Assembly: GCF_020907245.1 (NCBI RefSeq)
Contig: NZ_JAJJWH010000001.1
Span: 62,001 to 126,000 of the forward strand
Length of the DNA: 64,000 nt
Direction: 5' to 3'
Origin: Pontibacter harenae
GTDB taxonomy: Bacteria > Bacteroidota > Bacteroidia > Cytophagales > Hymenobacteraceae
Shown here: positions 7,398 to 15,841 of the stretch, in pieces
How positions within the stretch are numbered: position 1 is the stretch's first letter
How the letters are laid out: every line of letters begins with the position of its first letter
Position numbers and translations under genes: made by a program
Notes under the pieces: model-generated
What the model saw: the letters and a program-made list of their open reading frames with translations, nothing else
Told to the model about the DNA's origin: nothing
Database searches by the model: none

Positions 7398-9368
7398 ATG
7401 AAGCTTTACAAAACGCTATTAGTCTTTGTTACACTCCTGGTACTATCGCTACAAATACAAGCGCAGGACAATAAAGCAGCTATTGAAGAACTGAAACTAC
7501 AGGTTGTAAACGATACAGCCTTCACCCTTCGCACCACAAACGAGGCTGGCAACCTGATAAAGTTTAGTGGTCCGCTTCCTACCCGCATTAACGGCACACA
7601 GCAAGAACTTGTGTTTGTAGATGGCGAAACGCAATTCTCAGTACCTGAACCTGCCAACCTGGTGCAGGTAAGCGCAAACCTTGGCACCCATACGCTTGCC
7701 CGCCTCTACCGCCTCGACGACGAAGCAGAACGAGGCCTGCAGGAGTTTCCTATGTGGTTGTCCATTTTGCCGCCGCTTATTGCCATTGTGTTAGCCCTTA
7801 TTTTCAGAGAAGTATTACTGGCACTTTTCGCTGGTGTTTGGATAGGCGGCTTCGTAATTTATGGGTTATCTTTTAAATCTGTTTTTACAGGGTTATTGGC
7901 CGTAGGAGATACCTACCTGCTACACGCCCTCACAGATGCTGACCACGTATCTGTTATCATTTTTTCGATGCTTATAGGGGGCATGGTAGCTATCATTTCT
8001 AAAAACGGAGGCATGGCTGGGGTGGTGAACCTTCTTTCACGATACGCCCGATCCGCAAAGAGCTCGCAGGTAGTTACCTGGTTTTTAGGTGTCGCCATCT
8101 TCTTCGACGATTATGCCAACACCCTTATAGTGGGCAACACGATGCGCCCTGTAACAGATCAGTACCGCATCTCCCGAGAAAAACTAGCTTATCTTGTAGA
8201 TAGCACGGCGGCTCCTGTTGCCGCTATTGCCTTTGTAACCACTTGGGTGGGTGCCGAGCTCGGCTATATCAAAGATGCTGCAAGCACACTAGGCATAGAA
8301 GAAGGCGCTTATTCCCTGTTCTTTCACTCGCTGGAATATGCTTATTACCCTATCCTTACCTTGATCTTTATGCTGATGCTGATTCTGATGAACCGTGACT
8401 ATGGCCTGATGCACAAAGCAGAAGTGCGAGCCCGCACAACAGGAGCAGTAAGTGCCGTACGCTTAGATAGAAAAGGAGAGGAAAAGCAACAACAGGAAAT
8501 GGCAGAGTTTGAGCCCGTTGACCCAAATCGCACTCGAGCCGTTAATGCCCTGTTGCCTGTGCTTACTGTTATACTCGGTACAGTAGTCGGCCTGCTTTAC
8601 ACAGGCTACAACGATGCCACCTGGGCCGATGCCAGCCTCGGCTTTTTCCGAAAGCTTTCCATTACCATTGGAGATTCAAACTCTTATGTAGCACTTATCT
8701 GGGCATCTCTGACAGGTGTTATCATTGCTGTTGTACTTACGGTCAGTCAGCGTATCATGAGCCTTACCGAAACCATGGAATCATTGGTGGCAGGTTTTAA
8801 AACCATGTTGCCAGCTATACTTATACTTGTGCTGGCATGGTCGCTTGCATCGGTTACACAGGAACTTTATACCGCAGAATACCTGACATCTTTATTCTCA
8901 GGCAACATTTCGCCTCAGTTTCTACCCGAAATCACGTTCTTCTTAGCGGCTATCATTGCTTTTTCTACAGGCTCTAGTTGGGGTACTATGGCTATTCTTT
9001 ACCCGCTCATGTTGCCGGCAGCCTGGTATGTATGCCAGATGCAGGGCATGAGCTTAGAAGAAACTATGCCAATCATCTATAACGTCATCTCGGTTGTGCT
9101 GGCAGGGTCTGTTTTCGGCGACCACTGTTCTCCAATCTCCGATACGACAATCTTGAGCTCTCTGGCCTCAGGCTGCAATCACATAGACCATGTTAAAACG
9201 CAATTGCCTTATGCAGTTACAGTAGCCCTTGTGGCAAATATTGTATGCACCAACCTCGCTAGCTGGGGTGTGCATTGGTTATTAGTATACGCCATAGGTG
9301 CGGCTATTCTTTGGTGTATAATCAGGCTCTTAGGAAAGAAAAGTGAACTAGACACAACCTTAGCTTAA
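7398..9368 (+). CDS. nhaC: NhaC-family Na+/H+ antiporter with secreted N-terminal segment
   Basis: A 656-residue protein. Residues 1-22 look like a signal peptide (LVLSLQIQA|Q), followed by a hydrophilic segment of about 90 residues that resembles an adhesive beta-domain and would sit in the periplasm. From about residue 117 it is a polytopic NhaC-type antiporter with FFDDYANTLIVG, a DSTAAPVAA segment and GDHCSPISDTT near the C-terminus, which are family hallmarks. The role is sodium/proton exchange for pH or sodium homeostasis. Standard NhaC proteins are about 450-500 residues without the N-terminal part. The stop codon lies inside the left arm of the palindrome at 9362-9424. Confidence 0.85.
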   Translation: MKLYKTLLVFVTLLVLSLQIQAQDNKAAIEELKLQVVNDTAFTLRTTNEAGNLIKFSGPLPTRINGTQQELVFVDGETQFSVPEPANLVQVSANLGTHTLARLYRLDDEAERGLQEFPMWLSILPPLIAIVLALIFREVLLALFAGVWIGGFVIYGLSFKSVFTGLLAVGDTYLLHALTDADHVSVIIFSMLIGGMVAIISKNGGMAGVVNLLSRYARSAKSSQVVTWFLGVAIFFDDYANTLIVGNTMRPVTDQYRISREKLAYLVDSTAAPVAAIAFVTTWVGAELGYIKDAASTLGIEEGAYSLFFHSLEYAYYPILTLIFMLMLILMNRDYGLMHKAEVRARTTGAVSAVRLDRKGEEKQQQEMAEFEPVDPNRTRAVNALLPVLTVILGTVVGLLYTGYNDATWADASLGFFRKLSITIGDSNSYVALIWASLTGVIIAVVLTVSQRIMSLTETMESLVAGFKTMLPAILILVLAWSLASVTQELYTAEYLTSLFSGNISPQFLPEITFFLAAIIAFSTGSSWGTMAILYPLMLPAAWYVCQMQGMSLEETMPIIYNVISVVLAGSVFGDHCSPISDTTILSSLASGCNHIDHVKTQLPYAVTVALVANIVCTNLASWGVHWLLVYAIGAAILWCIIRLLGKKSELDTTLA

Positions 9369-9424
9369 GCTATAAAGCAAGAGGGGCAGCTAATAGCTGC
9401 CCCTCTTGCTTTATAGCTTAAGCT
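9362..9424. terminator. 63-base palindrome spanning two convergent stop codons
   Basis: Two perfect 30-base arms around an AAT loop. The core is GC-rich (GAGGGGCAGCT) with TAAAGC/GCTTTA flanks. The left arm includes the nhaC stop codon and the right arm the stop codon of the convergent GNAT-like gene, so each message ends in its own terminator stem. Confidence 0.85.
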
Positions 9425-10346
9425 CATAAAAGTCATGTACAATTGCCCTGGCTCCAAAACTCTCCTTGTTCTGTATCAGGTTCTTGTTCAGATAACGCCC
9501 CTGCTGCTCCGTAGAAATGCCAAAGCTAAAGTACTTCTTATGAGCGTACTCTCTTGTAAGTAAATGGTCTACTAGCACATCCAAAGCACCAACCTCTCGC
9601 CCCCTGGCGGTCGTACTGATATATTGGCAATGCGCTACCGTGGCAGCCTCATATACCACAATACCCGCTATTATTTCAGTAGCCTCACAAACGGTGTACA
9701 ATTTAATGTTACTGGGAAAGAATGAAGCCAAGCTTGTAATCTCTTCTGCTGTATGGGTGGGCTGTGTATTGTATTTCTCCTGCAGCAGCTGTCGTTCCAG
9801 CTCCATAAAGCTGGCATAATTTTCACTTCTTCTAATATCCAGAGAAAAGCGTTGCGCTTGCTTTATCATTCTATTGCGCAGCATAGTATAAAGCAACTGG
9901 CTCTGCATATCGATTACAGAACTCACGTCTCTTCTGTAAAGTATGGCTTCGCTTCTAAAAAGAGCATAAAGATCTTCTTCCGCAGGAATTTGGTGGTAGA
10001 TGGAAGGGATAACCTTATACTTTAGGCGCTGGAAACCAAGCTGCTTAAAGTACAGCCGCATCGCCTCGAAAACATCTAGCATGACAGCCGCAGTCATTTT
10101 TTCTCCACTGATTATACCGCCGTAGCTAAGCCCTCCGTGTGAATGAATCTCTTCACCAGTCTCATTTGAAGGCAAAAACCCTATCAGCTTGTCCTTTTTG
10201 TAAAACAGCAGCGAGTGGTCACGAAACCGATCAGCATGGTACTCCATATAGTCTCGACGAAACATAAAGGTGCCGTTCTTAGAGGCATCCACAAAGGCAT
10301 CCCATGCAGCTTTATGTTCAGCACTATACTTTATTACTTCTACCAT
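9411..10346 (-). CDS. GNAT/FemAB-like (BioF2-type) acyltransferase domain protein
   Basis: A 311-residue soluble protein, probably cytoplasmic. The C-terminal half (about 150-290) has the long-helix-plus-strand pattern of BioF2-like GNAT or FemAB proteins (IIAGIVVYEAATVAHCQYIST, then LVDHLL and a final KESFGARAIVHDFYEL). The N-terminal half has a GGLSYGGII segment also seen in such proteins. Relatives are found in polysaccharide or peptidoglycan loci, but no such genes adjoin, so the acceptor is unknown. It stands alone, convergent with nhaC and downstream of no codirectional partner nearer than the histidine kinase. Confidence 0.65.
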   Translation of the reverse strand: MVEVIKYSAEHKAAWDAFVDASKNGTFMFRRDYMEYHADRFRDHSLLFYKKDKLIGFLPSNETGEEIHSHGGLSYGGIISGEKMTAAVMLDVFEAMRLYFKQLGFQRLKYKVIPSIYHQIPAEEDLYALFRSEAILYRRDVSSVIDMQSQLLYTMLRNRMIKQAQRFSLDIRRSENYASFMELERQLLQEKYNTQPTHTAEEITSLASFFPSNIKLYTVCEATEIIAGIVVYEAATVAHCQYISTTARGREVGALDVLVDHLLTREYAHKKYFSFGISTEQQGRYLNKNLIQNKESFGARAIVHDFYELKL

Positions 10347-10447
10347 AATTCAGAAGAAATCTGACACAGGACTTTTAGACAAAGGAAAACAGAGACCATA
10401 ACTGCTAAGCTTCGCTACAACTTCCCAACTTTCTAACTCTTTAACTT

Positions 10448-11623
10448 CTATCGGTTCAGCACAATACGAAATGTAGTACCTTTACCTATCTCAGACCATT
10501 TCACGAACAACTTACCATCGTGGTAATTATCGATAATGCGCTTAGCCAGGGCCAAACCTAATCCCCAGCCACGCTTTTTGGTGGTATAGCCAGGCAAGAA
10601 TACTGAATCTAGCTTGCTCTTCGGAATACCTTTGCCAGTATCGGTAATATCTACGGCTATACTGGCTTTACCCAACAGCTCCATCTTTATCGTTATACTT
10701 CCTCTTCCTTCCATGGCATCCACAGCATTTTTGCAGATGTTCTCTATCACCCAATCAAATAGCGGAATATTTACTTTGGCCGTAATATCTGGCGAAAAAG
10801 TAGCGTAAACATTTAACTCAACTTTCTTTGATATGCGGTTCTGAAGATAATTGATAGCATTTTCAGTTACCTGCAGAACGTTCTCGTCGCGAAGCAGCGG
10901 CACAGAACCAATGTTAGAAAAGCGCTCTGTAATTACCTCCAGCCTACGAATGTCTTTCCCCAACTCCTCTATGATAGGCTCATGCTCAAACTTAGGGCTC
11001 GACTTTATATACTCGTACCAGGCCATAAGCGACGATAGCGGCGTACCTAGCTGATGTGCCGTTTCCTTTGCCAGCCCTACCCACACACGGTTTTGCTCGG
11101 CACGGCGAGAGTAGCTAAAGGCGAAGTAGGCCATTAGGGCAAAACAAGCAATTACAATTAGTTGCACGTAAGGGTAAAAACGCAACTGCGACAGCAAGGC
11201 CGAGTCTTTATAAAAAACATAATTAACGCTTCCCTCTGCCCAAGGTACCTCAATAGGAAGGTGTTGCGCCTTCATCTTTTTAATTTCGCGCTGTAATAGC
11301 TGATTTTTTCGCTTTTCTGAAATGTTTTCGGGCATACTGATGTTCTTAGAATCAAGTATGTTCTCGTGCTCATCAGTCAGAATAACAGGCACTGTGTTGT
11401 TAGCAGAAAGGATTTCTTCCTCTATAAACACAATATTATCGTCGCTGGGCGCATTAATCATGTAGCGAAGCCCTTTAGCATATAGCTGCACGAGTTCTTG
11501 CTCCCTTTGCGATAACTTGCTAACTAAAATGTTTGTATAGGTAATGGTTAAAGCACCAATAAACAGGGCGACAATAACTACGATCAGTTTTATCCTGTTC
11601 TTCTGAGAATAGATTGAAAGCAT
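10448..11623 (-). CDS. Sensor histidine kinase (orphan)
   Basis: A 391-residue inner-membrane kinase when started at the ATG at 11623 (MLSIYSQKN); the frame continues upstream to 11689 but that adds an unlikely N-terminus. TM helices near residues 9-29 and 150-172 enclose an extracytoplasmic domain of about 120 residues. There is no clear HAMP domain. The HisKA H-box AHQLGTPLSS has phospho-acceptor His190, followed by N-box (ENICKNAVDAM), G1 (DTGKGIP) and G2 (GWGLGLAL) motifs of HATPase_c. No response regulator is encoded in the window. It is divergent from hemA. The signal is unknown. Confidence 0.88.
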   Translation of the reverse strand: MLSIYSQKNRIKLIVVIVALFIGALTITYTNILVSKLSQREQELVQLYAKGLRYMINAPSDDNIVFIEEEILSANNTVPVILTDEHENILDSKNISMPENISEKRKNQLLQREIKKMKAQHLPIEVPWAEGSVNYVFYKDSALLSQLRFYPYVQLIVIACFALMAYFAFSYSRRAEQNRVWVGLAKETAHQLGTPLSSLMAWYEYIKSSPKFEHEPIIEELGKDIRRLEVITERFSNIGSVPLLRDENVLQVTENAINYLQNRISKKVELNVYATFSPDITAKVNIPLFDWVIENICKNAVDAMEGRGSITIKMELLGKASIAVDITDTGKGIPKSKLDSVFLPGYTTKKRGWGLGLALAKRIIDNYHDGKLFVKWSEIGKGTTFRIVLNR

Positions 11624-11683
11624 GCAGATTACACGAAAATTATTTGAATTTAGTATAAATTGATGAATTAAGGACAAGTATGG

Positions 11684-11715
11684 TTTCATTTTAAAGAAAA
11701 TGAGCCGTAAATTTG
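11684..11715 (+). promoter_or_regulatory. Probable hemA promoter
   Basis: A -7 box TAAATTTG (11708-11715) matches the Bacteroidota consensus TAnnTTTG. TTTC at 11684-11687 is a one-mismatch -33 box, 20 bases upstream. Predicted transcription start is near 11719, about 20 bases before the hemA ATG at 11740. Confidence 0.6.
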
Positions 11716-11739
11716 CGCTTAAGTATTCCGTACACTATT

Positions 11740-13014
11740 ATGCTTCAGAACTTTAAAGCAATCAGCCTATCTTATAAGAAAGCACCGCTGGATATCAGGG
11801 AGTTGATTGCCTTAGATGAAACCTCATGCAGGCTGTTTCTACAGTCGCTCAAGAGCTTTATTCAAGCTTCTGACATACTCGTTCTTTCTACCTGCAACCG
11901 CACCGAAGTATACTATAACTCCGACAAAGACTATAGTACAGAGATTGTAAAGCTGCTTGGTATTACGAAGGGCATCGAGAATATTTCCCAATACTTGGAT
12001 TACTTCACCATCCTAAACGAGCACGACGATGCCGTTCAGCATCTTTTTGATGTGTCGATGGGGCTGGAGTCGCAGGTGGTAGGAGATATGCAGATTTCGA
12101 ACCAGGCAAAGCAGGCTTACCAATGGGCTGCCGACAACGAGACTGCTGGTCCGTTTCTGCACCGCCTCATGCACACGATCTTCTTCACGAATAAGCGTGT
12201 AGTACAGGAAACCTCTTTCCGCGATGGTGCCGCCTCTACTTCTTATGCTGCTATCGAACTGATTGAAGAGCTTACAGCTGATACAGTGGCAGATCCTGCC
12301 ATTCTGGTGGTTGGTTTAGGTGAGATTGGCGCCGATGTAGTTCGTAACCTGAAGGACAGCGGCTATACGAACGTAAAGATTTCTAACCGCACGCAAGCAA
12401 AGGCAAAAGCACTGGCAGAGGAATGTGGACTAGAGGTACTTCCGTTTGAGGATATAGTTAAAGGCATGAAGGAAGCAGACGTTATTATTTCGTCTGTGGC
12501 CCGCGAAACTCCTTTCTTCACAAAGGAAATGGTAAAGCGCCTGGATGTGCTTACGTTCAAGTTCTTCATCGACCTTTCAGTACCTCGCAGCGTAGAGCCT
12601 GATGTAGAGACGGTGCCAGGTGTGCTGGTTTATAACATCGATACCATCCAGAATAAAGCTTCCGAAGCTTTACAGCGCCGTATCAGCTCTATTCCTAAAG
12701 TAAAAGAAATCATTACCGAGTCTATAGATCAGTTTAATGATTGGTCGAAGGAGATGATGGTTTCGCCAACTATAAACAGGCTGAAGAATGCCCTTGAGAC
12801 AATCCGCCAGGAAGAGTTGGTACGCTATATGAAGAAGCTCGGCCCTAAAGAATCAGAGCTAGTAGAAAACATCACAAAATCGATGATGCAGAAGGTACTT
12901 AAGCTGCCTGTACTACAACTGAAAGCCGCGTGCAAGCGTGGAGAGGCAGATACCTTGATAGATGTACTTAACGACCTCTTCGACCTCGAAAATCAAACTG
13001 TTGACTCACAGTAA
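11740..13014 (+). CDS. hemA: Glutamyl-tRNA reductase
   Basis: First committed step of C5-pathway tetrapyrrole synthesis: NADPH reduction of glutamyl-tRNA to glutamate-1-semialdehyde. I start at ATG 11740 (MLQNFKAISL, 424 residues) because the frame's earlier TTG lies inside the promoter. The catalytic Cys52 is in STCNRTEVY. The NADPH domain has VVGLGEIG. The C-terminal dimerisation helices are present and length is normal. A terminator follows. gltX at 58.4 kb makes its substrate but is not linked in an operon. Confidence 0.96.
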   Translation: MLQNFKAISLSYKKAPLDIRELIALDETSCRLFLQSLKSFIQASDILVLSTCNRTEVYYNSDKDYSTEIVKLLGITKGIENISQYLDYFTILNEHDDAVQHLFDVSMGLESQVVGDMQISNQAKQAYQWAADNETAGPFLHRLMHTIFFTNKRVVQETSFRDGAASTSYAAIELIEELTADTVADPAILVVGLGEIGADVVRNLKDSGYTNVKISNRTQAKAKALAEECGLEVLPFEDIVKGMKEADVIISSVARETPFFTKEMVKRLDVLTFKFFIDLSVPRSVEPDVETVPGVLVYNIDTIQNKASEALQRRISSIPKVKEIITESIDQFNDWSKEMMVSPTINRLKNALETIRQEELVRYMKKLGPKESELVENITKSMMQKVLKLPVLQLKAACKRGEADTLIDVLNDLFDLENQTVDSQ

Positions 13015-13035
13015 TTTAATACTAAACAAAAATTT

Positions 13036-13064
13036 AAAAGCTGGCCTAAAAGCCAGCTTTTTTT
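13036..13064 (+). terminator. Rho-independent terminator after hemA
   Basis: AAAAGCTGGC (13036-13045), loop CTAAAA, GCCAGCTTTT, then a T run to 13064. It lies 22 bases after the hemA stop. Confidence 0.88.
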
Positions 13065-13225
13065 ATGCCCTTCCCTATTGCTCAATTATCATATTTATAT
13101 ATACATTTACAGCAACACTCTTTAAGCACAAAGAAATGCCTGTATAGTCAAACTCCTTTACAAGGTTTCCACGTAGCCGCGCAACACCTTATCTATCTAT
13201 AACCACTTAAAACTGTTTGAAAACT

Positions 13226-13819
13226 ATGAAAAAGCAATTCTCCCTGCTCGCCCTTATGGCTGTTATCCTGTTTAGCGCGTGCTCTAAAGAGCCTAATTAT
13301 TTCTCTCACACTCCTGTAGTGCTTCATAAGAAGCAAAAGGCTGAAGCCACGGCTACAACTAAAGAAGAGGCTGTTATAACTGTAGAGGCTTTGCCTACCA
13401 CAGAAGCTACAGCTACAACAGACGAAGAAACAACTGTTACAGCTTCGGTTGTTGCCATACCTGCTGTAGTTAAGCCTAAACTAAGCACATCAGAGGCTAC
13501 CACCGCTGTTGCTGCGGAAAATGCAATTACCAAGAAAGAAGTAAAGCATGCTATTAGAGAAGCTAAAAAAGAGCTTAAGGAAGCCACCAAGCAAGACGCT
13601 GGCGGTGGTGGTACTGGTAAAAGCCAGTTAGTAGCGCTTATTCTGGCAGCCTTGATAGGTGCACTTGGTATACACCGTTTCTATTTAGGCTATACCACTA
13701 TTGGTATTATTCAGATTCTAACATTGGGTGGCTGCGGCATTTGGGCTTTGATAGACCTTATCAGAATCATCACCGGCGATTTGAAACCAGCTAATGGCGA
13801 TTACTCGGAAAAACTTTAA
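13226..13819 (+). CDS. TM2-domain protein with lipoprotein signal
   Basis: Start ATG 13226 (MKKQFSLL, 197 residues). The N-terminus is a lipoprotein signal with lipobox LFSAC (Cys19). Residues 25-125 are a low-complexity Thr/Ala/Glu-rich linker, ending in a Lys/Glu-rich helix. Residues about 130-185 are a TM2 domain: GGGG linker, a first hydrophobic segment, the GIHRFYLGY turn and a second segment ending in DLIRIITGDL. A lipid anchor plus a two-helix membrane domain is an odd combination for either family. Function of bacterial TM2 proteins is unknown. It overlaps the next gene by 26 bases, implying coupled translation. Confidence 0.8.
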   Translation: MKKQFSLLALMAVILFSACSKEPNYFSHTPVVLHKKQKAEATATTKEEAVITVEALPTTEATATTDEETTVTASVVAIPAVVKPKLSTSEATTAVAAENAITKKEVKHAIREAKKELKEATKQDAGGGGTGKSQLVALILAALIGALGIHRFYLGYTTIGIIQILTLGGCGIWALIDLIRIITGDLKPANGDYSEKL

Positions 13820-14135
13820 GCAACAGCTAAAGGCCAACATTTACTGGAACAGTACGAAAGTATTTGGTTTGCTAGTTTTACCGTTAGTGCTCCTGCTCTT
13901 GCCTGCCACTTTTTTCGATGAAGGGCAGTCTATTTGTTTGAGCATGCTTTTGGCAAATACAGAATGCTACGGCTGCGGCATGACACGTGCTGTTATGCAC
14001 CTGATTCACCTAGAGCCAGAGCAGGCATTATACTACAACAAGCTTTCTTTTGTAGTGCTTCCGTTACTTGCCTTTATTTGGGGGCAGCATATATACAAAG
14101 AGTCTCTGCACCTTTACAAGCTTAGCAAAAACTAA
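13794..14135 (+). CDS. DUF2752-family membrane protein
   Basis: A 113-residue protein with two hydrophobic segments (about 25-42 and 84-98). Between them is the DUF2752 motif ECYGCGMTRA followed by LEPEQALYYNKL. The paired cysteines suggest metal or redox chemistry, but no function is known. The ATG at 13794 lies inside the 3' end of the TM2 gene. The two are often adjacent in Bacteroidota, so a joint membrane function is plausible (inference). Confidence 0.82.
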   Translation: MAITRKNFKQQLKANIYWNSTKVFGLLVLPLVLLLLPATFFDEGQSICLSMLLANTECYGCGMTRAVMHLIHLEPEQALYYNKLSFVVLPLLAFIWGQHIYKESLHLYKLSKN

Positions 14136-14151
14136 ACGTACAGAGGTTAAA

Positions 14152-14197
14152 TAACACAGAAAGGGATTGCCACATGTGGCAATCCCTTTCTGTGTTA
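14152..14197. terminator. 46-bp perfect palindrome, bidirectional terminator
   Basis: TAACACAGAAAGGGATTGC arms meet at CACATGTG with no unpaired centre (23 + 23 bases). It lies between the convergent DUF2752 gene (stop 14135) and the ArsR gene (stop 14233). Confidence 0.85.
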
Positions 14198-14232
14198 GAT
14201 CAGGCCAGAGCCTCTCTAAATCTAAAGTTCAA

Positions 14233-14541
14233 TTAAATATCAATGCAACACTCCTCCAGGCAATCTATCACATCAATCAACTTCGGAATGGCAAGAGAGT
14301 AATATATCTTAGTACCCACCTTGAAAGAAGAAAGTACGCCTTTATCTTTTAAAGTGATTAAATGCTGTGAAGCAATAGCCTGAGGTAAATCGAGGTACTT
14401 GTATATTTCAGTTACTGTCATTTTCTCCTCCTTACCTAAGAGGTCGACAATAGCTAGTCTTTTGGGGTGGGCCAGCACCTTTAGCATAGCCGCCGCTTTA
14501 TCTATCTTCTTAGATTCTATTCTGGATAATAAACTTTTCAT
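14233..14541 (-). CDS. ArsR-family winged-helix regulator
   Basis: A 102-residue DNA-binding protein. KVLAHPKRLAIVDLL starts the HTH; LPQAIASQHLITLKDKGVLSSFKVGTK is the recognition helix and wing region; YYSL follows. The classical ArsR alpha-3 metal motif ELCVCDL is absent (MTVTEIYKYL is found instead), so metal sensing of the arsenic type is unlikely. The C-terminus ends in ECCIDI; the paired cysteines might sense metal or redox state. No transporter or enzyme is adjacent: upstream is a 1.3-kb gene-free region. The target is unknown. Confidence 0.85.
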   Translation of the reverse strand: MKSLLSRIESKKIDKAAAMLKVLAHPKRLAIVDLLGKEEKMTVTEIYKYLDLPQAIASQHLITLKDKGVLSSFKVGTKIYYSLAIPKLIDVIDCLEECCIDI

Positions 14542-15386
14542 AATTAAAAAAATAACCTATCAGTTTCTACATACATTAAACATTCCTTTTCACAATTACA
14601 TTTATACGGTACCAGCAATATTTGGCTAATATTCTTTGAATCCATTTTACTGTTCTTAGCCTCAGGAACTCATTTTATCACGTAATTGGCCCTATGCCAG
14701 GCACACTTTTAGGTAGCCTGAACATTGCACACAGTAGATTTACGTAGAAAAATGAAAATTGGATATAGGAAATACTCAATGCTGCTACATTAGAATATAC
14801 CGATAATTGTATTGTCTATCTCCGTGATAATGGAAACGCGTCCGCAATAGAATTAATTGTACTCAGCCACTCTTTAAGGAACCTCATGAGAAAAAGTGCA
14901 AAAAAATTCATAAAGCAATACCTCTAAAGTTCAAGCTCCACAGCCTTACACAATCATACCATTCCTCTATAGCCATACCAACATATTTCGCTACAGATTA
15001 TACATAACGCCTATATAGCCATACACGTGCAACTGCCTGAAATATGCGTTTTTAACACTTTTGATGCAGTTTTTAAGGGCTTTTGAGCCCTTCTCGTCCT
15101 TATTTGAGACAATCTGTTTTTTAGCAACAGCACCTTCTGTATACAGCTCTTTAAAACTGCCAAAATCTCCTATACTACAAGTACACAAGCGATAGCTTTT
15201 GATACAAGTGCATACAATATGCAGCTCCACCATTTAGCCTCTCCTATGGGAAAGAACTCTGCCAAAAATGGCACCACGCATAGGGTAGGAATACTATAAA
15301 AACAGCTACTGGAAGGGTTAAATAAACCTCTATATTTTCTAGTAAACACACTAAAATCGTTAGGGAAAGAATGGGCTCTAAAGCAC

Positions 15387-15409
15387 GCATAGGCAAATCT
15401 TGCCTATGC
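15387..15409. repeat. Inverted repeat in gene-free region
   Basis: GCATAGGCAA - ATC - TTGCCTATGC: perfect 10-base arms with a 3-base loop. There is no T run, so terminator function is unlikely. It could be an operator or part of a structured RNA together with the neighbouring AGGTAA/TTACCT stem. Confidence 0.5.
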
Positions 15410-15726
15410 TAAGGCATATGCGGTAGGTAAAACTCAACCTTACCTGCCCACCTTAATACTTCCCAATTAGACTAATCGCTTCTGGTACTGCAACAGAATA
15501 GATGCCATACTTTTTTATAAGTAGCGGTAGTGCGTTTCATCAATCCTTGATGGCATGATAAAGAAATAAATTAGCCAAGGCTAGCATTTAAAATTCCTAC
15601 CGCAAAAGAAGAAGCTTTGCTCTACTGTTTATAGCTGCGCGCGCGACAAGAACAAAACGGCTGCAGCAGTGTTAGTGTCATATATTTAGGTTAAGGTTTG
15701 CAGGCACCAGCTTGCCTCTTATTCCG

Positions 15727-15734
15727 TACCTTTG
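15727..15734 (+). promoter_or_regulatory. Possible -7 box for mscS
   Basis: TACCTTTG matches TAnnTTTG exactly, but the nearest TTTG (15697-15700) is 26 bases upstream, longer than usual. It would give a leader of about 100 bases before the mscS ATG. Confidence 0.35.
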
Positions 15735-15841
15735 TAGATGGCTGATAGAGCATAAAGCGAAGAGCAATGAAAGACTGTACACACAGAAATTCATCTGCCC
15801 TATAGGTAGCCTTAAGCCAACTGTTTTACTACTTTTTTCAC

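Larger units (their letters stand above)
14542..15841. other. 1.3-kb stretch without a convincing gene
   Basis: AT-rich sequence between the divergently transcribed ArsR and mscS genes. The only open frame over 75 codons (14991-15233, minus) has poor codon use and no recognised motif. Visible items are a perfect 10-base inverted repeat (15387-15409), a second weaker stem just after it (AGGTAA...TTACCT), an 11-base direct repeat TATAGCCATAC (14968 and 15014) and a TACCTTTG box before mscS. It could be a decayed gene or hold an unrecognised RNA. No rnpB, tmRNA or SRP RNA signature is seen. Confidence 0.5.

Noticed and set aside
14991-15233. 80-codon minus-strand frame in the gene-free region
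   Set aside because: No start context, Cys-rich and low-quality composition, no confident homology; only a faint HlyD-like phrase. Kept as a remark, not as a gene.
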